DNA of 64,000 bases from Paludibacteraceae bacterium. GTDB lineage: Bacteria > Bacteroidota > Bacteroidia > Bacteroidales > Paludibacteraceae. Shown piece after piece: positions 25,194 through 33,265 of this stretch (its first letter is position 1; each line of letters begins with the position of its first letter). The notes beneath the pieces were generated by a model, which was not told the DNA's origin, did no database searches, and saw only the letters and a list, made by a program, of their open reading frames with translations. Location of the stretch: NCBI GenBank assembly GCA_905235505.1, contig CAJOMJ010000017.1, positions 26,843-90,842 on the forward strand. The letters run 5' to 3'. The position numbers and the translations under genes were made by a program.

Positions 25194-26255
25194 ATGGTCG
25201 TTGTAACCGATTATAGAAAAATAGCTGCTGAAGAGTGGGACAGGTTGCTAAGTGAGTCGCCTGTAGCAACGTGGTTTCAGTCGAGAGAGGCGTATGAGTT
25301 TTTTCTCTCGCTGCCTGACTTGATGACACCGTTCTTTGTGGCAGTACTCAGAGAGCCAACCTCACCCCAAGCTCACCCTAAGCTCAAGCCATGTGTTCAT
25401 ACCGACCTTGCTACTGTTCCAACTTCTCATACTTCACAAATTTCTTCGACTTTAGTGGGTCTTGTAGTAGGTTATGTGACCAAGGAGAAGAACAAGTTAA
25501 AGCAGTATTTCACCCGTCGTGCGATAATCTATGGCGGACCATTGCTTGCTGAAGACATTACTGATGAAGAACTGACAGAACTGCTTTCAACTCTCAATTC
25601 CCAACTCTCAAAGAAGTCGATATTCGTAGAGACCCGCAACTTCAACGACTACTCCCGCTGGTGCTCCGTCTTCTGTCACTGCGGCTTCCAATATCAGCCT
25701 CACTACGATATGCACATCTCATGTTCCGATAGTCAGCAGATGTGGGCCAGTGTCTCGGAGAGCAAGCAGCGTCAGATTCGCAAGTCGATGGCTGACGGTG
25801 TGGAGATTGTGGAGGCGGCTACTGAGGCTGATATCCACGGGTTCTACTTATTGTTGCGCGAGCTATATCGCACCAAGGTTCGCACTCCGCTGTTTGCCGA
25901 GTCGTTTTTCCAGACTTTTGTCAGACAAGGCAGGGGAGTACTTTTGCTTCTTAGACAGAACGGACAGTTGCTTGGTGGCATGTTGTGCCCAGTGTTTGAG
26001 GGTAAGGTGTTGTACGAGTGGTATGTTGTTGGTCCTGCTGTTGTTACATGGGCTGCTATGGATTATGCCAACCGCCACGGTTTGCCATTGTTCGACCTTA
26101 TGGGTGCCGGCGCTCCTGATGTGCCTTATGGCGTTCGCGACTTCAAACTGCAGTTCGGTGGCGAACTGAAAGAGTACGGACGGTTTTTGTGCGTGAATCA
26201 GCCATTGTTATATCAGTTAGGCAGTGTTGTCGTTAAACTGATGAGGGCTGTTTGA
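25194..26255 (+). CDS. FemAB-like GNAT aminoacyltransferase
   Basis: A 353-residue protein with the paired GNAT folds of the FemABX/lipid II glycyltransferase group: WDRLLSESPVATWFQS at the start, AIIYGGPLL, SESKQRQIRKSMADGVEI, VRTPLFAESFF and the closing LFDLMGAGAPDVPYGVRDF. Such proteins attach an amino acid from aminoacyl-tRNA or a CoA-linked group to a cell-wall or glycan precursor. Residues about 55-86 (EPTSPQAHPKLKPCV...) are an insertion between FFVAVLR and LVGLVVGY that contains two 11-bp dispersed-repeat units. The promoter comes from the 52-bp repeat. Confidence 0.82.
   Translation: MVVVTDYRKIAAEEWDRLLSESPVATWFQSREAYEFFLSLPDLMTPFFVAVLREPTSPQAHPKLKPCVHTDLATVPTSHTSQISSTLVGLVVGYVTKEKNKLKQYFTRRAIIYGGPLLAEDITDEELTELLSTLNSQLSKKSIFVETRNFNDYSRWCSVFCHCGFQYQPHYDMHISCSDSQQMWASVSESKQRQIRKSMADGVEIVEAATEADIHGFYLLLRELYRTKVRTPLFAESFFQTFVRQGRGVLLLLRQNGQLLGGMLCPVFEGKVLYEWYVVGPAVVTWAAMDYANRHGLPLFDLMGAGAPDVPYGVRDFKLQFGGELKEYGRFLCVNQPLLYQLGSVVVKLMRAV
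25361..25386 (+). repeat. 11-bp TAAG repeat units inside the FemAB-like gene
   Basis: CTCACCCCAAG (25361-25371), CTCACCCTAAG (25372-25382), then CTCA. They share AAGCTCACCCTAAGCTCA with 43277-43294, which is non-coding. Here the units are translated. Confidence 0.75.
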
Positions 26256-26277
26256 AATAGTAGATGACTGGTATATT

Positions 26278-26307
26278 TTGTAAAATAATAAATAATATAT
26301 AACTTTG
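26278..26307 (+). promoter_or_regulatory. Promoter for the acyl cassette
   Basis: TTG at 26278-26280 and TAACTTTG at 26300-26307, 19-bp spacer. It should drive the unit from the ACP at 26343 through the genes to about 31972. Confidence 0.78.
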
Positions 26308-26342
26308 CACACTTTTTGTGTTGCTATAATTTAAGAGGATAT

Positions 26343-26576
26343 ATGGAAATTCAAGAATTTGTTGAAAATTTCGCATCACAGTTCGATGAAACTCCTCCTG
26401 AAATATTTTCAGCTGAAACCAAATTCAGAGAATTGGATGAATGGTCATCATTTATGGCATTAGTTGTAATGGCAATGGTTAAATGTGACTATGATGTGGC
26501 TCTTACTGCTGATGAAATGCGCAGTGCCAAAACTATTCAACAGCTTTACGACATAGTGAAATCGCATCTGTCATAA
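26343..26576 (+). CDS. Acyl carrier protein, SSF variant
   Basis: A 77-residue acyl carrier protein. The phosphopantetheine region reads ELDEWSSFMALVVMAM: the serine is present but the usual DSL is SSF, a variant seen in ACPs of Bacteroidetes surface-glycan loci. It probably carries a small acyl unit for the KAS III encoded 18 bp downstream. The ATG at 26343 is preceded by AAGAGGATAT; an upstream in-frame ATG at 26316 lies too close to the -7 box. Confidence 0.82.
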   Translation: MEIQEFVENFASQFDETPPEIFSAETKFRELDEWSSFMALVVMAMVKCDYDVALTADEMRSAKTIQQLYDIVKSHLS

Positions 26577-26594
26577 AAAGAAACATTAGAATAA

Positions 26595-27659
26595 ATGGCG
26601 ATACTTAGATATAAAAATATAGGCATAAAAGCAATCGCTGCATGTGTTCCTCCGCGAATTGTACGTAATAAGGATTTGACGTACATGATGAGTGATGAGG
26701 AGATTACTAAAACGATAGAAAATATCGGTATAGAAGAACGTAGAATAGCAGATAACGATGTATGCTCGTCAGATTTGTGCTATCAAGCTGCCATGCAGTT
26801 GATGAAAGATAATTCTATAGATCCGAAATCAATTGATGCACTTATTTTTGTTTCTCAAACTTCTGACTATCACCAACCGGCAACAGCTCCTATACTTCAG
26901 CACCGTTTGGGACTGACTAAAGATTGCTTGTCTTTTGATATCAATCTTGCATGCTCGGGATATGTGTATGGACTTTCCTCAGCGTATGCTTACGCAGCAT
27001 CTGAAGGTGTTAATAGGGTGTTACTGCTTGTAGGCGAGACCATGTCGAAGATAGTCTCGCTGCATGATAAAGTAAGTACACCTTTGTTTGGTGATGCCGG
27101 TACAGCCACGCTTATTGAGTGTGGTGAGTATGGAGATGCCGTATTCTCGCTTCATTCAGATGGAAAAGGCGCTGAAGTTATGATGATTCCAGCAGGTGGA
27201 TTCCGCAACCAGAGTAGCGCAGAATCTATCGTAGTAGAAACCGACAAAGATGGTAACGAGCGCACTGCAGAGCAGTTCCGTATGGACGGAATGGCTGTAT
27301 TCAATTTCGGAATGAGTGAAGAACCGCGTGATGTTAAAAATCTTTTAGCTGCAGCCGGTATAACTATCGCTGATGTTGATTTGTTGATTTATCATCAGGC
27401 CAATAAGTTTATGACAGATTTCTTCAGCAAGTGGTTAAAGATTGATAGAGCAAGAACTCCATATAGCATACGAAAGTTTGGCAATACCTCATCTGCATCA
27501 ATACCTTTGACTATAGTTACGGAGTTGAAAGATGGCTATCCCGATAGACAGAAAGTGGTATTGTCCGGTTTTGGTGCAGGATTAAGTTGGGGTAGTGTGC
27601 TTGTTGACTTGAGCAAATGTAGCATAAGTACTCTGACAGAATACATTAGAGAGAACTGA
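26595..27659 (+). CDS. 3-oxoacyl-ACP synthase III family (FabH-like)
   Basis: A 354-residue ketosynthase III. The catalytic triad is visible: Cys120 (INLACSGYVYGL), His267 (LIYHQANKF) and Asn297 (KFGNTSSASI). It should condense or transfer an acyl group on one of the two flanking ACPs. Its position between an ACP and a FkbH gene separates it from housekeeping FabH and suggests synthesis of an unusual short acyl decoration. It ends 1 bp before the next ATG. Confidence 0.88.
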   Translation: MAILRYKNIGIKAIAACVPPRIVRNKDLTYMMSDEEITKTIENIGIEERRIADNDVCSSDLCYQAAMQLMKDNSIDPKSIDALIFVSQTSDYHQPATAPILQHRLGLTKDCLSFDINLACSGYVYGLSSAYAYAASEGVNRVLLLVGETMSKIVSLHDKVSTPLFGDAGTATLIECGEYGDAVFSLHSDGKGAEVMMIPAGGFRNQSSAESIVVETDKDGNERTAEQFRMDGMAVFNFGMSEEPRDVKNLLAAAGITIADVDLLIYHQANKFMTDFFSKWLKIDRARTPYSIRKFGNTSSASIPLTIVTELKDGYPDRQKVVLSGFGAGLSWGSVLVDLSKCSISTLTEYIREN

Positions 27660-27660
27660 T

Positions 27661-29262
27661 ATGACTTACATTTTTCGAAATCATACGGTTGAACGTTTTT
27701 TTCGAGGAGAGTATATCTTTTCGGGATATGATGACTATACTGCTATTCCTCAGGCAGACGAATATATATGGTGGTATCAGATTCCATATAGAACTGATAC
27801 GTCGAAATTAGCTGAGGAAGTCGCATCATATGCGGAAAAACTGAAGTATTCAGTAGTGCAGATAAATGCAAGACCATTTCTTATTCTAACGCTTGTTAAG
27901 TTGTTCGATACATCATGTGTACAAAGCGATTGGCAATTGGATGAAGCAATAAACGCTTTCAATAACACAGCCCGTCAGTTGGCTGAGCAACATCCCAATA
28001 TTAAGATTCTGGATTTTGCAGAGTTTATCAGAAGAGTTGAGAATGGCGGGTGGGCTGAACTTAGAGGAACTGATGCTATTGACTGGAGGTTCTATTTTAT
28101 TTCTCAAATGCCGCTCAATCCTCGTTGGAGCAATGCTTTTGAGTCGTGGTTGGCCGAGTGCCGTCAATCAATCAAACTATCTCGTAAAAAGTGTCTGGTG
28201 CTCGACTTGGATAATACACTATGGGGTGGAATAATCGGAGAGGATGGGATTGAGAAAATTCAAATGTCAGGTGATTATCCGGGGAAAGCGTACCATTGGT
28301 GGCAGGGTAGTTTGAAACAACTGGCTGATAGTGGAGTTATACTGGCTATTTGCAGCAAAAACAATCCTACAGACGTTGAGCAGGTCTGGAATGTCTATCC
28401 TGATATGCCGCTTAAGAAAACTGATTTTTCTGCGAGCAGAATTAATTGGAACAATAAGGCCGATAATTTGATTGAGATATCCCAAGAATTAAACATTGGT
28501 TTGGACAGCATGGTTTTTGTGGATGATAATCCTGCTGAACGTGAGCTTGTTCGTCAGCAATTGCCTCAAGTGGAAGTCCCAGATTGGCCATCACAACCTT
28601 ATGAATTTCCGATGTTTTATCAGCAGTTGGTACGACGATATTTCCGAATATATGAGCTAACTCAGGAAGACCTTCAAAAAACGCAACAATACAGACAACG
28701 CGCTGAGAGAGAGACTGAGAAATTGCGTTATTCGAGTATGGAAGATTTTCTGAAATCTCTGGAGATGAAGCTCAAAGTTTGCAAGGTGAATGATGTGACT
28801 CTTGCTCGTGTCGTACAGATGACGCAGAAAACCAACCAGTTTAATCTTACAACCCATCGTTATACCGAAGATGATATAAGGCGCTTGATGAATGAAGGGG
28901 CCGAAGTTTGGACACTGGCAGTTTCTGACAGGTTTGGTGATAGCGGAATAACAGGACTAATGATTTGCAAGAAAACTGGAATTTTACTGAAGGTGGATAC
29001 ACTACTGCTCAGTTGCAGGATCTTGGGCAAAGGAATCGAAAAAGCTTTTGTGAAAGCTGTTCTTGGCAAATCTATGCAGAAAAACGATATTGTGGAAGCG
29101 GAATATATCCCAACAGAGAAAAATGTTCAGACGGCCGGGTTCTGGAATCAATGTGGATTTAAATTGATTGAAACGCATGAATCCGGCATAAAAATATACA
29201 GGGCTACATTCGATGAATTGAACTTAGAACAGGAAGAATATTATAAAGTAGAGATTGAGTGA
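27661..29262 (+). CDS. FkbH-like HAD-IIIC protein (glyceryl-ACP synthase type)
   Basis: A 533-residue FkbH-family protein. The HAD signature LVLDLDNTLWGG has the nucleophile and acid aspartates at 182 and 184; LAICSKNNP is motif II and FVDDNPAERELVR motif III. The C-terminal third resembles a GNAT domain (VVQMTQKTNQFNLTTHRYTE, then WTLAVSDRFGDSGITGL). FkbH enzymes dephosphorylate 1,3-bisphosphoglycerate and load D-glycerate onto an ACP thiol, which fits the ACP encoded immediately downstream. It is translationally close to both neighbours (1-bp gaps). Confidence 0.88.
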   Translation: MTYIFRNHTVERFFRGEYIFSGYDDYTAIPQADEYIWWYQIPYRTDTSKLAEEVASYAEKLKYSVVQINARPFLILTLVKLFDTSCVQSDWQLDEAINAFNNTARQLAEQHPNIKILDFAEFIRRVENGGWAELRGTDAIDWRFYFISQMPLNPRWSNAFESWLAECRQSIKLSRKKCLVLDLDNTLWGGIIGEDGIEKIQMSGDYPGKAYHWWQGSLKQLADSGVILAICSKNNPTDVEQVWNVYPDMPLKKTDFSASRINWNNKADNLIEISQELNIGLDSMVFVDDNPAERELVRQQLPQVEVPDWPSQPYEFPMFYQQLVRRYFRIYELTQEDLQKTQQYRQRAERETEKLRYSSMEDFLKSLEMKLKVCKVNDVTLARVVQMTQKTNQFNLTTHRYTEDDIRRLMNEGAEVWTLAVSDRFGDSGITGLMICKKTGILLKVDTLLLSCRILGKGIEKAFVKAVLGKSMQKNDIVEAEYIPTEKNVQTAGFWNQCGFKLIETHESGIKIYRATFDELNLEQEEYYKVEIE

Positions 29263-29263
29263 T

Positions 29264-29485
29264 ATGGAAGAGAAAATTATTGAAATAATGCGTAGAGTTT
29301 TTGCAGATGTCTCAGTGGATAAAACATGCTCCCAAGCAAACTGCAAAACTTGGGATTCTATGAATCATCTGAATTTGATAGTAGAACTTGAGATGGAGTT
29401 TGGTGTCTCGTTTGAACCTGAAGAGATAGCCCGGATGGTTGACTTTGTAGAGGTGCTGAGATTGGTAGAACAAAAAACACGATAA
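29264..29485 (+). CDS. Acyl carrier protein, FkbH partner
   Basis: A 73-residue acyl carrier protein with TWDSMNHLNLIVELEMEFGV around the phosphopantetheine serine and VDFVEVLRLVEQK as the last helix. The 1-bp gap from the FkbH gene marks it as the likely acceptor of the glyceryl group. It differs from the first ACP (26343), which suggests two carriers with different cargos. Confidence 0.87.
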   Translation: MEEKIIEIMRRVFADVSVDKTCSQANCKTWDSMNHLNLIVELEMEFGVSFEPEEIARMVDFVEVLRLVEQKTR

Positions 29486-29490
29486 CAGTC

Positions 29491-30018
29491 ATGGCAACAA
29501 GTAGTGATTCAAAACGATGGATTATGCGTGAGGTAAAAAAAATTCCTTATGGTCATCCCAAGCGTACTCCCGGAAAATTTATGCGTAAGGTGTTCAACAC
29601 CATACTGAGTAGGTGGGCATATTCATGTTCCAGCAATTCGCTCCGCATATGGCTTCATCGCATGAGAGGTTGCCATATAGGGAAAGGGGTATATATCGGT
29701 CGCTATTGTTTCCTTGACAATATGTATCCAGAGTACATCTACATCTACGATGGTGCAAGTGTTAATGCCGAGTCCATGCTCCTGACTCATTTCAACCCAT
29801 TCCCTACTTATCAGAAAGTTTTCGCTGCCGAGGTTCGTCCTGTCGTTATCGATGAGAATGCCATAGTTGCTGTCCGCTGCACTATTATGCCCGGTGTACG
29901 TGTTGGCAAGTTTGCCGTTATTAGTGCCGGAATGACTGTTGAAAAGAGTGTCGACGACTACATGATGTGCACCGTCAAGCAGGAAATGAAGCAGATTAGT
30001 ATTAAGGCTTTGATATAG
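29491..30018 (+). CDS. Hexapeptide-repeat acyltransferase
   Basis: A 175-residue left-handed beta-helix acyltransferase: CHIGKGVYIGRYCFLD, then VVIDENAIVAVRCTIMPGVR and VGKFAVISAGMTVEKSV are imperfect hexapeptide repeats. SMLLTHFNP contains the usual catalytic histidine. It probably moves the acyl group made by the KAS III/FkbH/ACP cassette onto a sugar. It starts 5 bp after the second ACP. Confidence 0.82.
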   Translation: MATSSDSKRWIMREVKKIPYGHPKRTPGKFMRKVFNTILSRWAYSCSSNSLRIWLHRMRGCHIGKGVYIGRYCFLDNMYPEYIYIYDGASVNAESMLLTHFNPFPTYQKVFAAEVRPVVIDENAIVAVRCTIMPGVRVGKFAVISAGMTVEKSVDDYMMCTVKQEMKQISIKALI

Positions 30019-30023
30019 TTATT

Positions 30024-30794
30024 ATGGAAGATATATATTTGAAACAATATAATCCTGAAGGCTCTCCATTAAGAGAGTTGCAATTGCGTTTATTAAATAT
30101 ATTAATAGCATTTGATGATTATTGCACAAAGAACAATCTTAAATATTCGTTGGCTTTTGGCACTCTACTTGGTGCTGTTCGTCACAAAGGGTTCATTCCT
30201 TGGGATGATGATGTAGATGTTATGATGACTAGGCAACAATGGAATGATTTAATAAGAGTAGCTGGAACAGACGAAGGATATATAACTGATCATTTATATA
30301 TACGCAGGAGACTTAAACCCGAGATCTGTTTGGATGGGGTAGGAATGATAGATTTATTTATAATTGATGATTGTCCCAATACGAAACTGAAACAGCTTAT
30401 TAAAAGAACAACATTACAAATCTTGCAATGGTTATATAGATGTAGATTGTACTATTCTGCATGGCGAGCTGGAGGACATCCTCATTTAAAAATATGGCTA
30501 CTATTGCTTCCTATATCTTTTCTACAGTCAAAAGAAAAGTGGCAAAAATATTGGGATAATGTAATATTATGGTTCTCAACGGAATATAATAATTATATGT
30601 GCTGTTATACGGCTGCTGTACGAGATATTCCCAAATTATATCCCAAATCTGCATTTGATGATACGATTGATTTGTATTTTGAAGGAAGGCAATTCCCATG
30701 TATTGCCGGCTACAATGCCTTTTTAGCATCTCGTTATGGGGATTACATGTCTCTACCGAAAAACATACGCAATCACGGAAGAATAACTAAATAA
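30024..30794 (+). CDS. LicD family phosphotransferase
   Basis: A 256-residue LicD-type nucleotidyltransferase-fold enzyme with YSLAFGTLLGAVRHKGFIPW and DDDVDVMM, the metal-binding acidic cluster. LicD proteins transfer phosphocholine or related phospho-alcohols from a CDP carrier onto glycans. The next gene encodes a cytidylyltransferase, so the donor may be made on the spot. It is AT-rich and starts 5 bp after the acyltransferase. Confidence 0.85.
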   Translation: MEDIYLKQYNPEGSPLRELQLRLLNILIAFDDYCTKNNLKYSLAFGTLLGAVRHKGFIPWDDDVDVMMTRQQWNDLIRVAGTDEGYITDHLYIRRRLKPEICLDGVGMIDLFIIDDCPNTKLKQLIKRTTLQILQWLYRCRLYYSAWRAGGHPHLKIWLLLLPISFLQSKEKWQKYWDNVILWFSTEYNNYMCCYTAAVRDIPKLYPKSAFDDTIDLYFEGRQFPCIAGYNAFLASRYGDYMSLPKNIRNHGRITK

Positions 30795-30803
30795 TAAGTA
30801 ACA

Positions 30804-31256
30804 ATGTATAACGGAAAAATTGTAGTTTATACAAGTGGAACTTTCGATATGTTCCATTCCAATCATTTGAAAATGATTGAATATGCTCGCGGTTTAGGAG
30901 ATGTCTTAATCGTAGGCGTAAGTACTGATGAGTTGGTAGCGTCATACAAAAGACCTCCAATAATTCCGTTTGAGGAGAGGATAGCTATTATAAAAGCACT
31001 GAAATATCCGGATGTAGTAATACCTCAACATACGTTGGATCACTCTGAAGTGGTTAGAAAACTTAATATTGACGTATTTGTTGTAGGTGACGATTGGACA
31101 GGTAAATATGATTATCTTCATGAGTTAGGTGTGACGGTATTCTATTTCCCTTATGGCAAGGGTATTTCTACTACTCAGATCAAGAAGGATATAATTGCCA
31201 ACTACGAAGAATTAAAAGGAAAAATTGATAATCAACCCAATCCGGACATTAAATAA
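30804..31256 (+). CDS. TagD-like cytidylyltransferase, HSNH variant
   Basis: A 150-residue nucleotidyltransferase of the glycerol-3-phosphate cytidylyltransferase family: VVYTSGTFDMFHSNHLKMIE, VGVSTDELVASYKRPPIIPF, VFVVGDDWTGKYDYL and GKGISTTQIKK. The class motif HxGH is HSNH (residues 18-21), with Asn in place of Gly; the rest of the active site looks normal. It probably makes a CDP-alcohol for the LicD upstream. Its stop overlaps the next ATG by 1 bp. Confidence 0.85.
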   Translation: MYNGKIVVYTSGTFDMFHSNHLKMIEYARGLGDVLIVGVSTDELVASYKRPPIIPFEERIAIIKALKYPDVVIPQHTLDHSEVVRKLNIDVFVVGDDWTGKYDYLHELGVTVFYFPYGKGISTTQIKKDIIANYEELKGKIDNQPNPDIK

Positions 31257-31972
31257 TGAAGAATGCATTAGTTACTGGTGGAACTAAAGGAATAGGTTGG
31301 GCTATAACCAGAATGCTCCTTAATGAAGGATATGCTGTTACTGCAACATATGCTCATGATGATGATGTCGCTGAAAAATGTAGGCAATCGTTGATGTACT
31401 CACAAAATGTTGAATTCATTCGAGTCGATCAAACATCAACTACGGAAATCCATCGTTTATCCTTAGAGTTATGTAATAAAAAACATATAGATTGTATAAT
31501 ATGCAATGCTGGCATTACTTTAAGGAAAGGTTTAAGTGAAACTAAAGATTCTGAATGGGAGAAAGTGATGCAGACGAATGTGAATAATAATCTATATTTA
31601 ATTCGTGATTTGTTAGGTGTTATACCTCATGATTCCAGGATCGTGTTTGTTAGTTCATTAATGGGAATTTTACCTCATGGAACATCTTTAGCATATGGTG
31701 TTAGTAAGGCTGCAATAATAGCATTGGCAAAGAATCTTGTTAAGGTGTTCGAAGCTACAGGAACCACTGTAAATGTTATTGCCCCTGGCTTTGTTGAAAC
31801 CGATTGGCAACAGAATAAGCCTGAAATAATAAGACATAATATTTGTGAGAAAACGGCATTAAAACGATTTGCAACTCCGGATGAAATAGCAGATTCAGTG
31901 AGATTCTGTATCAATAATGCATTCGTAAATGGTAGCGTGATAGAGGTAAGCGGTGGTTATGATTTTAAGTAA
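31256..31972 (+). CDS. SDR family oxidoreductase
   Basis: A 238-residue short-chain dehydrogenase/reductase. The Rossmann motif is VTGGTKGIGWAI, then NAGITLRKG, SSLMGILPHGTSLAYGVSKAA with the catalytic Ser, Tyr and Lys, and APGFVETDW. It could reduce a sugar or an acyl intermediate; next to LicD and a cytidylyltransferase, making the alcohol for a CDP donor is plausible. It overlaps the cytidylyltransferase gene by 1 bp. Confidence 0.85.
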   Translation: MKNALVTGGTKGIGWAITRMLLNEGYAVTATYAHDDDVAEKCRQSLMYSQNVEFIRVDQTSTTEIHRLSLELCNKKHIDCIICNAGITLRKGLSETKDSEWEKVMQTNVNNNLYLIRDLLGVIPHDSRIVFVSSLMGILPHGTSLAYGVSKAAIIALAKNLVKVFEATGTTVNVIAPGFVETDWQQNKPEIIRHNICEKTALKRFATPDEIADSVRFCINNAFVNGSVIEVSGGYDFK

Positions 31973-32036
31973 TGTCACATTTTTTATATAACGCAATTTG
32001 AAAACAATATAGAATATTTGTATGTAGTCATAAAAT

Positions 32037-33146
32037 ATGAATATACTTGTCCAACTTAGCCATCCGGCACATTTCCATTTGTATAAAAATGTAGCAAAGA
32101 ACCTGATGAATGATGGTCATCAGGTGTTTATACTTATAAAGACAAAGGATATTTTGGAAGATTTGCTGCGCGATGCCGGATTGCCATATTACAATATTCT
32201 CCGAGTACCTCATCGCAAAAACAAATTGGGCATCTTATTAGATATGTTGTTGCGTGACTGGAGAATTATGTGTTTTAGCATTAAGCACAGGATAGATTTG
32301 CTGACTGGTTCCACGCCGGAGGTTGCGCATGTGTCGTGGCTTCTGCGCAAAAAATCTATCAATACCGGAGAGGATGATATGGCAGTAGTTCCCGCATTTG
32401 CCAAGGTTGCCGGACCTTTCATACAGTCTATGTTATCACCTGTGGTCTGTGACAATGCAGGGATTGAAAGTATGACCATTCACTATTCTTCCTATCAAGA
32501 ACTTGCATATCTGCATCCTAATCATTTTAAGGCTGAGGCGGGTGTTGTTGAGAAATATGGTATCCAAATTGACAAACCATACTTCATATTGCGTTTTGCT
32601 AGTCTGAACGCTCATCATGATACAGGAATAAAGGGAATCAATACTGACATCGCACAACATCTGGTAGATATGCTTAATCCGCATGGCACAATCTATATTA
32701 CCTCTGAACGTCCTCTGGAGCCTCAGTTTGAGCAATATCGCATTCATATCAATCCGCTTGACATGCATCATGTTATGGCATTTGCTTCGCTCTATATAGG
32801 TGACAGCCAGACCATGGCGGCAGAGGCTGGGGTTTTAGGCGTTCCGTTTGTGCGTTACAACGATTTCGTAGGACGCATAGGTTATTTGCGTGAGTTGGAA
32901 GACGTGTATGTACTTGGTTATGGATTCAAGGCGTCTGAGGCAGGCTCTCCTGAGCGTATGTATAGTATAGTTGACAAATTGCTCTCAATGCCTAATTTGA
33001 AGGACGAATGGAAGCTGCGTCGTCAGCGTATGCTTGCGGATAAGATTGACTATGCCAAGTTTCTCACTTGGTTTATTGAGAATTATCCCAAGTCAGTTGG
33101 TGAAGTAAAGGATGCTGACAATGATTTCTGGGTAAGATTCAAGTAA
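32037..33146 (+). CDS. DUF354 family protein
   Basis: A 369-residue protein with GT-B/epimerase-like features: MNILVQLSHPAHFHLYKNVA, DLLTGSTPEVAHVSWLL and a C-terminal half with YIGDSQTMAAEAGVLGVPFV like the WecB/GT28 superfamily. DUF354 has no settled function; glycosyltransferase or sugar-nucleotide epimerase activity is likely from the fold and locus. No strong promoter was seen in the 64 bp upstream. Confidence 0.75.
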   Translation: MNILVQLSHPAHFHLYKNVAKNLMNDGHQVFILIKTKDILEDLLRDAGLPYYNILRVPHRKNKLGILLDMLLRDWRIMCFSIKHRIDLLTGSTPEVAHVSWLLRKKSINTGEDDMAVVPAFAKVAGPFIQSMLSPVVCDNAGIESMTIHYSSYQELAYLHPNHFKAEAGVVEKYGIQIDKPYFILRFASLNAHHDTGIKGINTDIAQHLVDMLNPHGTIYITSERPLEPQFEQYRIHINPLDMHHVMAFASLYIGDSQTMAAEAGVLGVPFVRYNDFVGRIGYLRELEDVYVLGYGFKASEAGSPERMYSIVDKLLSMPNLKDEWKLRRQRMLADKIDYAKFLTWFIENYPKSVGEVKDADNDFWVRFK

Positions 33147-33169
33147 GAGGCGGGAAAGAATTGGTCTGT

Positions 33170-33200
33170 TTGCATATATCCGTAAAATAATGTAACTTTG
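33170..33200 (+). promoter_or_regulatory. Promoter for the wecB pair
   Basis: TTG at 33170-33172 and TAACTTTG at 33193-33200, 20-bp spacer, followed by GCAG. It should drive the genes from 33266 to 36112. Confidence 0.78.
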
Positions 33201-33265
33201 CAGCGTTTTGTAAATAAGAGACATTAGGTTTTTACAATCTCTGCAATAGAAATCATTTATAATTT

